A stretch of DNA of 64,000 nt from UBA1724 sp051884615 (GTDB lineage: Bacteria > Verrucomicrobiota > Lentisphaeria > Oligosphaerales > Oligosphaeraceae), in the NCBI GenBank assembly GCA_051884615.1, contig JBJEVT010000018.1, positions 110,863-174,862 of the forward strand. Direction: 5' to 3'. Made by a program: the position numbers and the translations under genes. This document shows positions 1 to 8,858 of the stretch, piece after piece. Every line of letters starts with the position of its first letter. Positions within the stretch are counted from its first letter, which is position 1. Under the pieces are notes generated by a model. It searched no databases. It saw only the letters and a list, made by a program, of their open reading frames with translations, and had not been told where the DNA came from.

Positions 1-429
1 TCCATGCGTATGGATATCCGGCGCACCGGCGTCATCAAGGCCCCGGATGGCCGCTCCCTGGGCAATAAGGTGAAGGTGAAGATCAACAAGAACAAGCTGG
101 CCGCCCCCTTCCAGGAATGCGAGTTCGACATCATGTTCAACGAGGGCATCTCCAAGGCGGGCTCCATCCTGGCCGTGGCTCTGGATCGCCACATCGTGGA
201 AAAGCGGGGCTCCTGGTTCTCCTTCGGGGATATGCAGCTGGCCCAGGGCGCCGAACAGACCAAGGCCCTCCTGAAGAGCAATGCCGCCCTGGCCGACCGC
301 ATCGTGGCGGAAATCCAGAAGACCATCCCGGAAAACGCCGCCCCGGATCGCCCCGCTCCTCTCCCCCCGCCCGGAGATGAGGCGCCCCTGGATGCCGCGG
401 ACCTGGATACTCCCGTGGATCAACTCTAA
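1..429 (+). CDS. recA: RecA recombinase, C-terminal part (5' end outside window)
   Basis: C-terminal part of RecA, the ATP-dependent strand-exchange protein of homologous recombination and SOS induction. The visible part begins inside the core with the MRMDIRRTGVIK strand and contains the L-to-C-terminal segment (NKLAAPFQECEFDIMFNEGIS) characteristic of RecA, followed by the small C-terminal domain with HIVEKRGSWFSF. It ends in a Pro-rich, acidic tail (DEAPLDAADLDTPVDQL), which is usual for RecA where the acidic tail tunes DNA binding. The ATPase core with Walker A lies upstream of the window. The reading frame is open from base 1, so the ATG at 4 is internal and not the start. Confidence 0.96.
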   Translation, partial: SMRMDIRRTGVIKAPDGRSLGNKVKVKINKNKLAAPFQECEFDIMFNEGISKAGSILAVALDRHIVEKRGSWFSFGDMQLAQGAEQTKALLKSNAALADRIVAEIQKTIPENAAPDRPAPLPPPGDEAPLDAADLDTPVDQL

Positions 430-694
430 TCCCCCAGGGGAGAAACGGCTCCCCCAAAAACGGGGGGCGCCACTTCCCTCCCCGTGACGCTTCCTCCCGG
501 GGTGCCCCCGTGACCGCCCGGTTCCGGGGGGGGCGCCACTTTCCTCCCGGGGCAGGCTCTAGGGGAGGGACGTATGGTCCGACAGGGCAGGGCGAATCCT
601 CTCTTGACGTCACGGCGTTCCCGGCGGTCGTTCCGCTCCCTTTCCCTGTCCGCTCCTCTCGTTTTCTCCTCTCTTTCCTTCGTTTTCCCGACCC
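430..694. other. recA-murF intergenic, GC-rich with a short direct repeat
   Basis: No gene is seen. The stretch holds two near-identical copies of a roughly 22-bp sequence, GGGGGGCGCCACTTYCCTCCC, at about 463-484 and 528-551. A short inverted repeat (CCCCC-AAAAAC-GGGGG, about 452-467) follows recA but lacks a T tract, so it is not called as a terminator. The last 90 bases before murF are pyrimidine-rich. Confidence 0.5.
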
Positions 695-2092
695 ATGCCC
701 TTTCTTTCCTTTGCCGAACTTCAGAGGGTCACCGGAGGCCAGTGGCTGGTGCCCCCGGAGAATCTGGCGTCCGGGGTGCACGCCCTCTCGGATGACAGCC
801 GCCATCTTCCTCCCGGGGGGCTTTTCCTGGCCATTCCCGGCGAGTTGACAGACGGGCATCGCTATGTGGGCGCTGCCGTGGAGAGCGGGGCAGGGGCTGT
901 GCTTCTCCAGAATCCTCCCGCCCCGGAGTGGAGGGAGAGGATGGAAGGCCAGGGCACGCCATGCCTTCAGGTGGCCTCCTCCTTGGCGGCCTACCAGCAG
1001 CTGGCGCTGTGGCACCGGAATCAGTATCCTGACACGGAGGTGCTGGCCATCACCGGCAGCTGTGGCAAGACCAGCACCAAGGAGATGTGCGCCGCCATTC
1101 TGGAACAGCGCTTTCCCCAGGGGGTGCTGAAGACCCAGGGCAGCACCAACAACCATTTCGGGGTGCCCCGGAATCTCTTCCGCATCCAGGAAACCACCCG
1201 GGTGGCGGTCATCGAAATGGGCACCAACCATCCCGGGGAAATCGCCGGTCTGGTGAAGCTGGCGCCTCCCCGGGTGGGGGTGGTCTGCAATATCGGACAG
1301 GCCCATCTGGAGGCCTTCCACACCCTGCGGGGCGTGGCACGGGAAAAATCCTCCATCCTCCAGGGGGTGCTGCCCGGGGGATTGGGCGTCTATCCCGCCG
1401 ATGCCCAGGGCGCCGATCTCCTGAAGGCGGCCGCCCCTCCCGGCGTGAGGCTCTTCTCCTTCGGCGCCAAAGACACGGCGGATCTCCAATACCAGTATCT
1501 GGGGTTCCAGCAGGGACGCTTCCGCGTACGCCTCCTCTGGCGATGGCTGAACCAGGAACGCCTCCTGGAATGGGATCTGGGCGGCGCCCACATGGCAGCC
1601 AATGCCGCCTGCGCCGCCTGCGCCGCAACTCTCCTGGGATGCACCCCCGACCAGGCAATCCAGGGACTGGCCACCTGCCAGCTGCCGGGAGGACGCATGG
1701 AGCTCCGGGAAAAGGACGGCGTCCAGTGGGTCAACGACGCCTTCAACGCCAATCCCACCAGCGTCCGGGCATCCCTGGACTGGTTTGCCGAGGTCGCCCC
1801 CTCCTCCGCACCCCAGTTCCTGGCCCTGGGGGATATGCTGGAGGGAGGACAGGACTCCCTGAAAGCCCACCGGGAAATTCTGGAATACGCCCGGCAACGG
1901 TGTCCCCGGGCGCAACTGCTCCTGGTGGGGCCCCTCTTCGCCCAGGCGGCCGCCCGGGAGCCCTCTCTCCCTGCCACCTGCTTCCCCACGGCGGTGGACC
2001 TCCAGGAGAAGATGCCGCCCCTTCCTCCGGGAAGCTGGATTTTGTTGAAAAGCTCCCACGGCATTGGTCTCTCCCGACTGGCTCCCTCATGA
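695..2092 (+). CDS. murF: UDP-N-acetylmuramoyl-tripeptide--D-alanyl-D-alanine ligase
   Basis: MurF adds D-Ala-D-Ala to UDP-MurNAc-tripeptide in the cytoplasmic phase of peptidoglycan synthesis. The 465-residue product has the usual length. The ATP-binding P-loop GSCGKTSTKE lies at residues 121-130, followed by TNNHFGVP (about 151) and the EMGTNHPGEI motif (about 172) typical of Mur ligases; the C-terminal domain has NDAFNANPTS and GDMLEGG. The N-terminal substrate domain contains the DDSRHLPPGGLF motif. No other mur genes are adjacent, so it is not in a dcw cluster here. The last codons (GLSRLAPS) and the first bases after the stop recur downstream at 2232-2289. Confidence 0.95.
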   Translation: MPFLSFAELQRVTGGQWLVPPENLASGVHALSDDSRHLPPGGLFLAIPGELTDGHRYVGAAVESGAGAVLLQNPPAPEWRERMEGQGTPCLQVASSLAAYQQLALWHRNQYPDTEVLAITGSCGKTSTKEMCAAILEQRFPQGVLKTQGSTNNHFGVPRNLFRIQETTRVAVIEMGTNHPGEIAGLVKLAPPRVGVVCNIGQAHLEAFHTLRGVAREKSSILQGVLPGGLGVYPADAQGADLLKAAAPPGVRLFSFGAKDTADLQYQYLGFQQGRFRVRLLWRWLNQERLLEWDLGGAHMAANAACAACAATLLGCTPDQAIQGLATCQLPGGRMELREKDGVQWVNDAFNANPTSVRASLDWFAEVAPSSAPQFLALGDMLEGGQDSLKAHREILEYARQRCPRAQLLLVGPLFAQAAAREPSLPATCFPTAVDLQEKMPPLPPGSWILLKSSHGIGLSRLAPS

Positions 2093-2118
2093 TTACCCCA
2101 TCCCCCCCGTCACCGGGG
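2063..2118 (+). repeat. Direct repeat copy 1: 3' end of murF plus downstream bases
   Basis: This 56-bp segment covers the last 30 bases of murF and 26 bases after the stop. It shares GGTCTCTC, CTGGCTCCCTCATG and the CCCCCCCGTCACCGGGG end with a second copy at 2232-2289, with only a few substitutions between them. The second copy still encodes GLSRLAPS in one frame. Confidence 0.75.
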
Positions 2119-2150
2119 ACGGGACTTGAGAACGAGAGGGGGTGGATGCC

Positions 2151-2180
2151 CTAGAGGGGCTAGGGAATCTAGGGAATCCA
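2151..2180. repeat. Short CTAG array
   Basis: CTAG occurs three times in about 22 bases (2151, 2160, 2169) in units of 9 bases resembling GGGAATCTA. It is a short member of the CTAG-array family also seen at 9013-9065, 19869-19918, 20025-20061 and 35627-35688. Confidence 0.6.
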
Positions 2181-2231
2181 GGGAAAATGACCTTGCGGGG
2201 GCGTTCCTGGACGGATTTGACCGCCCGGGAA

Positions 2232-2289
2232 ATCGGTCTCTCTCGGCTGGCTCCCTCATGCCCGCCCCCATTCCCCCCCGTCACCGGGG
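2232..2289 (+). repeat. Direct repeat copy 2 of the murF 3' end
   Basis: Second copy of the segment at 2063-2118, placed 169 bases downstream in the same orientation. It ends in the same CCCCCCCGTCACCGGGG string and runs directly into the CACAGAG-type repeat array. Confidence 0.75.
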
Positions 2290-2460
2290 TGGGCCGCAGG
2301 CGCCGACCTGTGCTCTGTGTTGAAGCGGCAGCGTCCGTGTCATCCGTGTGGCCTCTGTGTGCTCTGTGTTGAAGCGTCCCCTCCGTGTCATCCGGGGTGG
2401 GCCGCAGGCGCCGACCTGTGCTCTGTGTCGAAGCGGCAGCGTCCTGTGTCCGGTGAGGCT
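2286..2460 (-). repeat. CACAGAG/CACGGAG-type repeat units, reverse orientation
   Basis: Read on the minus strand, this contains imperfect units of the form ACACAGAG...CGCTGCCGCTTCAACACAGAGCACA...GGCGCCTGCGGCCCACC. Two near-complete units (about 2286-2337 and 2395-2450) flank a shortened one. The same unit is found in plus orientation at 8623-8823 and in fragments near 19590 and 35395. Confidence 0.8.
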
Positions 2461-2638
2461 TCCGGAGAGGGGAGGAAAAATCCAGGGAACGGGGGGTATA
2501 TTCTGGGCCTGCGTCCGGTTCGCCGTCCCATTTCCCGGTCTCCTTGTCAGGCGTTGCGGGGTGTGGGGCGGAGGCATTGGGCGTTGCGGGGTGGGCACAT
2601 TGCGGGGGATGCCGTGAGAACCTCCTTGAAGGAAGACC

Positions 2639-3436
2639 ATGACACAGTCTGTGAAGGGCATACAGGAATACAAGCTGCGCTATAGCGAGTGCGACCGTTT
2701 CGGCCGCATCAAGTTGAAGACCTTTTTCGACTACGCGCAGGAGATCGCCGGGGTGCACGCCTCCGCCCTTGGCGTGGGATTGGAGACCCTCCTTCCCCTG
2801 CGGAGAAGCTGGTTTCTCTCCCGCATGAAGCTGGAGATTCTTCACTATCCCGAGGTGGGGAGCGACATCCGGGTGACCACTTGGCCGGCGGGCTTCGACC
2901 GTCTTCTTGCCCGGCGCGAGTTCCGTTTCGAGGAACGTGTCCCGTCGTCCCCCGGTTCCGGGGATGCCGTCTCCTTCCGCATGGTGGCGCGGGCCACCAG
3001 CAACTGGCTGCTGATGGACACCGCCGCCATGCGCATCCTTCCCGCCGAACGGCTGTGCGGTCCTCTCCTGGAGGGCTTCCCCATGGATGACGTGGCCTTC
3101 CCCACCCTGGGAAAACTCCCCGCGTTGCCGGAAAACGAGGACAGCCTCCGTCTCAAGGTGAGGCCGACCCAAATCGATGTCAACGGACATCTCAACAACG
3201 CCGAATACGCCGCCATCCTCCAGGACGCCCTGGGCATCGGCGTCTATCCGGCCACCTTCCAACTCAACTACCAGAAGGCCGTCCCCCCGGAGGCCACCCT
3301 GTCCGTCTCCTGCCAGCGGGACGGCGGGGGCGCGGAGGGATTCCTCTGCACGGGACGGGTGGACGGCGCGGTCTCCTTCGAGGCCGCCGGAACCCTTCTC
3401 GACGTGAAACAAGGAGAACAAGACCATGGGATTTGA
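2639..3436 (+). CDS. Acyl-ACP thioesterase family protein (double hotdog)
   Basis: Predicted cytosolic acyl-[acyl carrier protein] thioesterase that would release fatty acids from ACP. The 265 residues form two hotdog halves: the first (about 8-140) begins EYKLRYSECDRFGRIKL, and the second (about 165-262) contains RPTQIDVNGHLNNAEYAAIL, the Asn/His-bearing element typical of FatA/FatB-like bacterial thioesterases. A good ribosome site (GAAGGAAG) precedes the ATG. The 3' end overlaps the next gene by 11 bases, and acpS two genes on also acts on acyl carrier protein, which supports an ACP-linked role. A 4-hydroxybenzoyl-CoA-type thioesterase is the alternative. Confidence 0.83.
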   Translation: MTQSVKGIQEYKLRYSECDRFGRIKLKTFFDYAQEIAGVHASALGVGLETLLPLRRSWFLSRMKLEILHYPEVGSDIRVTTWPAGFDRLLARREFRFEERVPSSPGSGDAVSFRMVARATSNWLLMDTAAMRILPAERLCGPLLEGFPMDDVAFPTLGKLPALPENEDSLRLKVRPTQIDVNGHLNNAEYAAILQDALGIGVYPATFQLNYQKAVPPEATLSVSCQRDGGGAEGFLCTGRVDGAVSFEAAGTLLDVKQGEQDHGI

Positions 3437-4529
3437 CCGCGGCGGGATCACCTGCCGGATTTGCAAGCTTCCCCAGCCCCTGCCCCAGGACCCGTTGAGC
3501 CGTTTCGCCGCCTTGGCGGCGGGGCCGTTGGACCAGGTGCAGGACGAGCCCACCTGGGGGTGGGTCACGGGGCGTTTCCTCCTGGAGACGGAGATCAACG
3601 AGGAGACCTGCCAATACGGGGCCATCCTCCATCTTTGTCTGCGCCAGGCGGAGCGGAAGGTGCCCCCCAGCCTGATGAATGCGGAATGCCGTCTGGAGGA
3701 GATGGTGCAGCGGAAGGCGCGGAAGGTGGAGCATCTGAACCGGAAGGCCATCCGGGAGATCAAGGAGGAAGTCCGCAAGCGTCTCCTCCCCAAGATGCCC
3801 CCCACCTTCTCGGGAATCTACGCGGCCATCGACACCGTCGACGGCTTCCTCTATGTCAGCGCCGCCAGCGAAAAGCAGCTGGACATCTTCACCGGCTTCT
3901 TCGCCAAGGCCATGGGCTTCGACCCCATCCCCATGACGCCGGACGCCCTCGCCCAGGTCCTCTACGCCACCGATCCCGCCACCGTCCCCGCCGTGAACAT
4001 CTCCCCCGCCCTGGAGGAGGAGGTGGGGGCGACGGGACAGCTGGGGGAGAATTTCCTGACCTGGCTCTGGTTCTTCCAGGAGAGCCGCCAGGGCGTGCTG
4101 CCTCCCACCCGCCTGGGGGAATTCAGCCTGCTGGTGGACGGGCCCCTGACCTTTGTGGCCCAGGGAAGCGGCTCCTTCGAGAGCAGTCTCCGGAAGGGGA
4201 CCCCCACCAATTCCGCCGAGGCGCGGAGCGCCATGATGGTGGGGAAGAAGCTGCGCAGCGCCAAGCTGGTGGTGGCCCGAAACAAGGGGGAGGAATGGAG
4301 CTGCACGCTGGACGCCAGCCAGTTTGTCCTCCGGGGGCTGAAGCTGCCCGAGGGAGACGCCATGGATCCCGGCGACATCTTCGAGGAGAGGATGGCCAAC
4401 CTGGGAATCTTCCGGCAGCTCCTTTTCGAGCTCTTCCATCTCTATCTCAACACGGTGAAGGATCCCGCCAAACGGCAGGAATACCAGAAACAGGCGAAAC
4501 AGTGGGTCCAGGACCATGCCCAATTCTGA
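3426..4529 (+). CDS. rdgC: RdgC-like recombination-associated protein
   Basis: Resembles RdgC, a ring-forming DNA-binding protein that in proteobacteria limits RecA activity. The strongest stretch is around residues 85-155: a basic KRKxRKVEHLNRKAIREIKEEV helix, KRLLPKMPPTFSGIYAAID, then DTVDGFLYVSAASEKQLD, matching the layout LxRAFSRFSxxxxWIDxxNGLI(x)VDxASAK of RdgC. At 367 residues it is longer than the E. coli protein (about 300). The start has a clear AAGGAG site inside the end of the thioesterase gene, and the 3' end overlaps acpS by 14 bases. Assignment is by remembered family pattern; divergent in the C-terminal half. Confidence 0.7.
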   Translation: MGFDRGGITCRICKLPQPLPQDPLSRFAALAAGPLDQVQDEPTWGWVTGRFLLETEINEETCQYGAILHLCLRQAERKVPPSLMNAECRLEEMVQRKARKVEHLNRKAIREIKEEVRKRLLPKMPPTFSGIYAAIDTVDGFLYVSAASEKQLDIFTGFFAKAMGFDPIPMTPDALAQVLYATDPATVPAVNISPALEEEVGATGQLGENFLTWLWFFQESRQGVLPPTRLGEFSLLVDGPLTFVAQGSGSFESSLRKGTPTNSAEARSAMMVGKKLRSAKLVVARNKGEEWSCTLDASQFVLRGLKLPEGDAMDPGDIFEERMANLGIFRQLLFELFHLYLNTVKDPAKRQEYQKQAKQWVQDHAQF

Positions 4530-4956
4530 CGCCCTAGGCACCAGGATTCTGGGGCTGGGGGTGGACCTGGTGGAGATTCCCCGGCTGGAGGCCTCCCTGC
4601 GCCGGACCGGGGAGCTCTTCCTCCGGAAGGTCTACACCCCCGCGGAGCTGGAGGCCGCCCCTCCCCGGGAACCCCTGCGGACCCAGTACCTGGCGGCCCG
4701 CTGGGCGGCCAAGGAAGCCCTGTCCAAGGCGCTGGGGACCGGCATCACCTCCCGGTGCGCCCTCCAGGACATCGAGGTCCTGAAGCTGCCCTCGGGCCAG
4801 CCCCGCATGACCCTGCGGGGCGCCGCCCGGAGAACCGCCGACGCCCTGGGGGTGGAGGAGATCCACCTCTCCCTGTCCCACGAGACCCACTACGCCCTGG
4901 CCACAGTCCTGCTCACCGGCACCCCCAGGAAAACGGAAGATGGAAACGGCCCATGA
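4516..4956 (+). CDS. acpS: Holo-[acyl-carrier-protein] synthase
   Basis: Transfers 4'-phosphopantetheine from CoA to apo-ACP. The 146-residue protein carries the family signatures GLGVDLVEIPRLE (residues 10-22, with the Mg-binding Asp), the ARWAAKEALSKALGTG element (about 60-75, with the Glu and Lys of the active site) and HLSLSHETHYALATVLL near the end. The gene starts within the end of rdgC and overlaps the start of pncC by 17 bases, so the three are likely translationally coupled. Confidence 0.95.
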   Translation: MPNSDALGTRILGLGVDLVEIPRLEASLRRTGELFLRKVYTPAELEAAPPREPLRTQYLAARWAAKEALSKALGTGITSRCALQDIEVLKLPSGQPRMTLRGAARRTADALGVEEIHLSLSHETHYALATVLLTGTPRKTEDGNGP

Positions 4957-5434
4957 ACTAGCCTGGCCCGAGATTCCCCTGGTGGCCCGGGAACTCCTTC
5001 GGCGGCAATGGCGCATGGCCACGGCGGAATCCTGCACCGGCGGCCTGGTGGCCGCCGCCTGCACGGAGCTGGCCGGTTCCTCCCAGTGGTTCGACGGCGG
5101 CCTGGTGACCTACGCCACCCCCTGGAAACTCCGTCTCCTGGGCGTGCCCGGGGAGACGGTGGAGAGCCACGGGGTGGTCTCCCTGCCCGTGGTGGAGGCC
5201 ATGCTCGCCGGCTTGCAGACCCTCCACGGGGTCCAGGCCGGGGTGGCGGTCTCCGGCATCGCCGGCCCCGGGGGAGCCCTCCCCGGCAAACCCGTGGGCA
5301 CCGTGGCCCTGGGCGCCTTCGCGGGAGACCGCCGCCAATGCCTTCTCCTCCACTTCCCCGGAGACCGTCGTCAGGTGCGGCTGGCCGCCGCCCGTCGGGT
5401 GCTCCAACTCCTCCTGGAGCAACTGATCCCCTGA
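4940..5434 (+). CDS. pncC: Nicotinamide-nucleotide amidohydrolase (CinA C-terminal domain)
   Basis: Stand-alone CinA_C domain protein of 164 residues, predicted to deamidate NMN to nicotinate mononucleotide in pyridine-nucleotide salvage. Seen motifs are TAESCTGGLVA (around residue 28, with the conserved Ser), YATPWKLRLLGVP and the SGIAGPGG loop (about 97), all typical of PncC. The CinA N-terminal MoaB-like domain is absent. Last gene of the overlapping four-gene set that starts with the thioesterase. Confidence 0.93.
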   Translation: METAHELAWPEIPLVARELLRRQWRMATAESCTGGLVAAACTELAGSSQWFDGGLVTYATPWKLRLLGVPGETVESHGVVSLPVVEAMLAGLQTLHGVQAGVAVSGIAGPGGALPGKPVGTVALGAFAGDRRQCLLLHFPGDRRQVRLAAARRVLQLLLEQLIP

Positions 5435-5494
5435 ACCCGCCACGCCCAGGGACATCCCCCTCCGCGATTTTTGGAAAAAGTTCCCCGGCGGGGG

Positions 5495-5522
5495 TTGCAA
5501 TGTGGGGAATGGTGATTATTTT
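5495..5522 (+). promoter_or_regulatory. Candidate sigma-70-type promoter for tRNA-Thr/tuf
   Basis: TTGCAA at 5495-5500 and TATTTT at 5517-5522 with a 16-base spacer, in a local AT-richer patch about 84 bases before the tRNA. The same TTGCAA -35-like hexamer precedes the leu leader (40622-40627) and the secreted-protein gene at 59338. Confidence 0.45.
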
Positions 5523-5605
5523 ACGCAACGCGCCGAGTTTCCCGGGAAACGCTAAATCCGGAAGGCCCATTTCCCCTCGAGGAGCCGACGCCACATAACC
5601 TCGAT

Positions 5606-5678
<73 letters not shown>

Positions 5679-5971
5679 CCACTTTTTGGAAGGCATGGAC
5701 GGGCTGCTTCAGTCCATCCATGCGTTTCGTCTATTAGAGAGGGACCCCCGGGGAGGGGCGGCGTCCCGCCATCCCGATACCCCCGGCCCCGCTCTCCAGA
5801 ACCGAATCTCCCCCCCTCCTTCCCCGTCCCCCGGGAAAGCATGGGCCACGGCCCCTGGAGAGAGGGAGGACACGGCCTCCGCTCCTTTTTTTTCATTTGT
5901 TTGATCATCGCAACTGAAGTAACACAAGCCGCATCCGGCGGCGCTTCGCAACAAGAACACGAGGTAGCAAA

Positions 5972-7198
<1,227 letters not shown>

Positions 7199-7222
7199 TC
7201 CTCCCCTCGGAGCAGGCGGGTT

Positions 7223-7258
7223 CCGGAGGAACGCCCCCAGGCGTTCCCTCCGGATTCT
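7223..7258 (+). terminator. Stem-loop downstream of tuf
   Basis: Arms CCGGAGG-AACGCC (7223-7235) and GGCGTT-CCCTCCGG (7240-7253) form a stem of about 13 pairs with a 4-base loop, followed by a short T-containing tail (ATTCTTCC). The tail is weak, so it may attenuate rather than end transcription before rpmG. Confidence 0.6.
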
Positions 7259-7368
7259 TCCCCGCCTCTTCTTCCGGCCGGCGGCGGCGCGCCTCCCCTT
7301 GCGGGAGAAGGCTTGCCGCCGTTCGGGAGAGGAGTTCCGAGTCCCCCGCTGAAGAAGGAGCCATAGCC

Positions 7369-7521
7369 ATGCCCTCCGAAATCATCCAGCTGGCCTGCAC
7401 CGAGTGCAAGCGCCGCAACTACACCACGACCAAGAACAAGCGCAATACTCCTGGCCGTCTGGAAATGAAGAAGTATTGCAAGTGGGATCGCAAGGTCACC
7501 ACCCACCGCGAAGTGCGGTAG
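7369..7521 (+). CDS. rpmG: 50S ribosomal protein L33
   Basis: A 50-residue ORF with an AAGGAG site 8 bases before the ATG, encoding MPSEIIQLACTECKRRNYTT and the NTPGRLEMKKYC block that defines L33. The first zinc-knuckle pair CTEC is present, but the second pair is reduced to one cysteine (YCKWD instead of YCxxC), giving three cysteines and an intermediate form between zinc-binding and zinc-free L33. It sits between tuf and tRNA-Trp/secE, the usual place for rpmG. Confidence 0.95.
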   Translation: MPSEIIQLACTECKRRNYTTTKNKRNTPGRLEMKKYCKWDRKVTTHREVR

Positions 7522-7555
7522 TCTTTCCGGCGATTTCCCGGTAGGATTTTCTCGC

Positions 7556-7628
7556 AGGAGAGTAGCTCAATTGGTAGAGCAGCGGTCTCCAAAACCGCAG
7601 GTCGCAGGTTCGATCCCTGTCTCTCCTG
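7556..7628 (+). tRNA. tRNA-Trp (anticodon CCA)
   Basis: Acceptor AGGAGAG/CTCTCCT, D arm TAGCTCAATTGGTAGAGC, anticodon stem GCGGT/ACCGC with loop CTCCAAA (anticodon CCA), T arm GCAGGTTCGATCCCTGT; encoded CCA at 7629-7631. Lies between rpmG and secE, the classic tuf-trnW-secE-nusG order. Confidence 0.97.
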
Positions 7629-7704
7629 CCATTCTTGTTTTAAAGGCTTCCAGCCCCTCCCGGCGGCTCCCCCGCCGCCCGGACGATCAGGAACCCAGAG
7701 AACC

Positions 7705-7902
7705 ATGACCAACCCCATCAAGGCAATCCAGAATCTCTATTTTGAGACCGTGGCGGAGATGAAGAAGTGCACCTGGCCCACCCGGAAGGAACTGATCCGT
7801 TCCACCGCCGTGGTGCTCACCAGCCTGGCCCTCCTCACGGTGATGGTGCTGGTCTTCGACTGGGTCTCCCAGGGTTTCGTGAGACTCATCGCCGGAATGT
7901 AG
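7705..7902 (+). CDS. secE: Preprotein translocase subunit SecE
   Basis: Small essential membrane subunit of the SecYEG channel. The 65-residue protein has the conserved amphipathic segment ETVAEMKKCTWPTRKEL (with the WPTRKE motif at about 25-30) and one C-terminal transmembrane helix (about 33-60). This is the minimal one-helix form of SecE. It lies 58 bases before nusG, as in most bacteria. Confidence 0.97.
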   Translation: MTNPIKAIQNLYFETVAEMKKCTWPTRKELIRSTAVVLTSLALLTVMVLVFDWVSQGFVRLIAGM

Positions 7903-7960
7903 TCGACGGTCTCTCTTGAGGCCGGGATCTCTCTCCCCCTTGAAGAGTAGTGTCTGTACC

Positions 7961-8551
7961 ATGGAAAACATCGACAAGACCCAAAGCCATTGGTATGTTC
8001 TCCAGATCATGAGCGGTCAGGAGAACCGTGCCTTCAAGCTGATCCAAAACCGCCGGGAACAGGATGTCCGCGACGGCATTGACGATGGCGTGGACGACAT
8101 CAAGATCCCCGTGGACAAGGTGGTGGTGGTGCAGACCAACGCCAAGGGCGTGAAGAAGAGCGTCACCAAGGAACGGAAGCGCTATCCCGGCTACATCCTC
8201 ATCCAGGCCAGAATCTATGGCGAGGATGGACAGTTGAACGCCGAGGTCTGGGATATGCTGAAGGGCACCCAGGGTGTCATCGGATTCGTGGGCGGCGACC
8301 GCCCCGTGATGCTGAGCCCCAGCGATGTGGCGGAAATGATGCGCATCGAGGAGGAGAACGAAACGGCAAAGCCCAAGGTGATGTTCAACGTGGGCGAAAC
8401 GGTCTCCATCAAGAATGGCGCCTTCCAGGGCTTCAACGCCGTGGTGGAGGCCATCGATGTGGAACGTGCCCGCCTCAAGGTCTCCGTGAATATCTTTGGA
8501 CGCGCCACCGCCGTGGATTTGGGAACGGACGAGGTGGAGAAGGTCTCCTAG
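7961..8551 (+). CDS. nusG: Transcription termination/antitermination protein NusG
   Basis: NusG binds RNA polymerase and links it to Rho or to the ribosome. The 196-residue product has the N-terminal NGN domain starting at HWYVLQIMSGQENRAFKLI and the C-terminal KOW motif FNVGETVSIKNGAFQGFNAVV. The N-domain holds the common insert VDKVVVVQTNAKGVKKSVTKERKRYPGY region. I chose ATG 7961 over an upstream in-frame TTG (7916), since the NGN domain starts soon after the ATG. It is followed directly by a strong terminator and not by rplK. Confidence 0.96.
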   Translation: MENIDKTQSHWYVLQIMSGQENRAFKLIQNRREQDVRDGIDDGVDDIKIPVDKVVVVQTNAKGVKKSVTKERKRYPGYILIQARIYGEDGQLNAEVWDMLKGTQGVIGFVGGDRPVMLSPSDVAEMMRIEEENETAKPKVMFNVGETVSIKNGAFQGFNAVVEAIDVERARLKVSVNIFGRATAVDLGTDEVEKVS

Positions 8552-8587
8552 CAGCCCCCCATCTTTTCTCTCTCCCTTCTTTCTTTC

Positions 8588-8615
8588 GGGTCGCCCTCAA
8601 CGGCGACCCTTTTTT
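8588..8615 (+). terminator. Rho-independent terminator after nusG
   Basis: GGGTCGCC (8588-8595), loop CTCAAC, GGCGACCC (8602-8609), then TTTTTTG. A perfect 8-bp stem with a T run 37 bases after the nusG stop. Confidence 0.92.
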
Positions 8616-8622
8616 GTTTCCC

Positions 8623-8823
8623 ACACAGAGGACGCTGCCGCTTCAACACGGAGCACACGGAGGCGCCTGCGGCCCACCCCGGATGACACAGAGGACGCTG
8701 CCGCTTCTTCAACACGGAGCACACGGAGGCGCCTGCGGCCCACCACGGATGACACAGAGGACGCTGCCGCTTCAACACGGAGCACACGGAGGCGCCTGCG
8801 GCCCACCCCGGATGACACAGAGG
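8623..8823 (+). repeat. Tandem CACAGAG/CACGGAG repeat, three units
   Basis: Three head-to-tail units starting at 8623, 8686 and 8752, with lengths 63, 66 and 63 bases and a partial fourth unit (8815). Each runs from ACACAGAGGACGCTGCCGCT through CAACACGGAGCACACGGAGG to GCGCCTGCGGCCCACC. The 66-base unit has an extra CTT. The units are almost identical, so the tandem expansion is recent. Open frames here are artefacts of a period divisible by three. Confidence 0.92.
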
Positions 8824-8858
8824 GTGGAAGACGGGGGCGTTCCGGCATCCGGCACCGG

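Larger units (their letters stand above)
2093..2638. other. Repeat-rich intergenic region downstream of murF
   Basis: No gene is seen in these 546 bases. In order they hold a short CTAG array (2151-2180), a second copy of the murF 3' end (2232-2289), and reverse-oriented CACAGAG-type repeat units (about 2290-2460). The last 170 bases are unique GC-rich sequence before the thioesterase gene. Short open frames across the repeats are by-products of the repeat period. Confidence 0.6.

Noticed and set aside
137..2059. A long minus-strand open frame covering murF and recA.
   Set aside because: Gly/Pro/Arg-rich shadow of two certain genes on the other strand.
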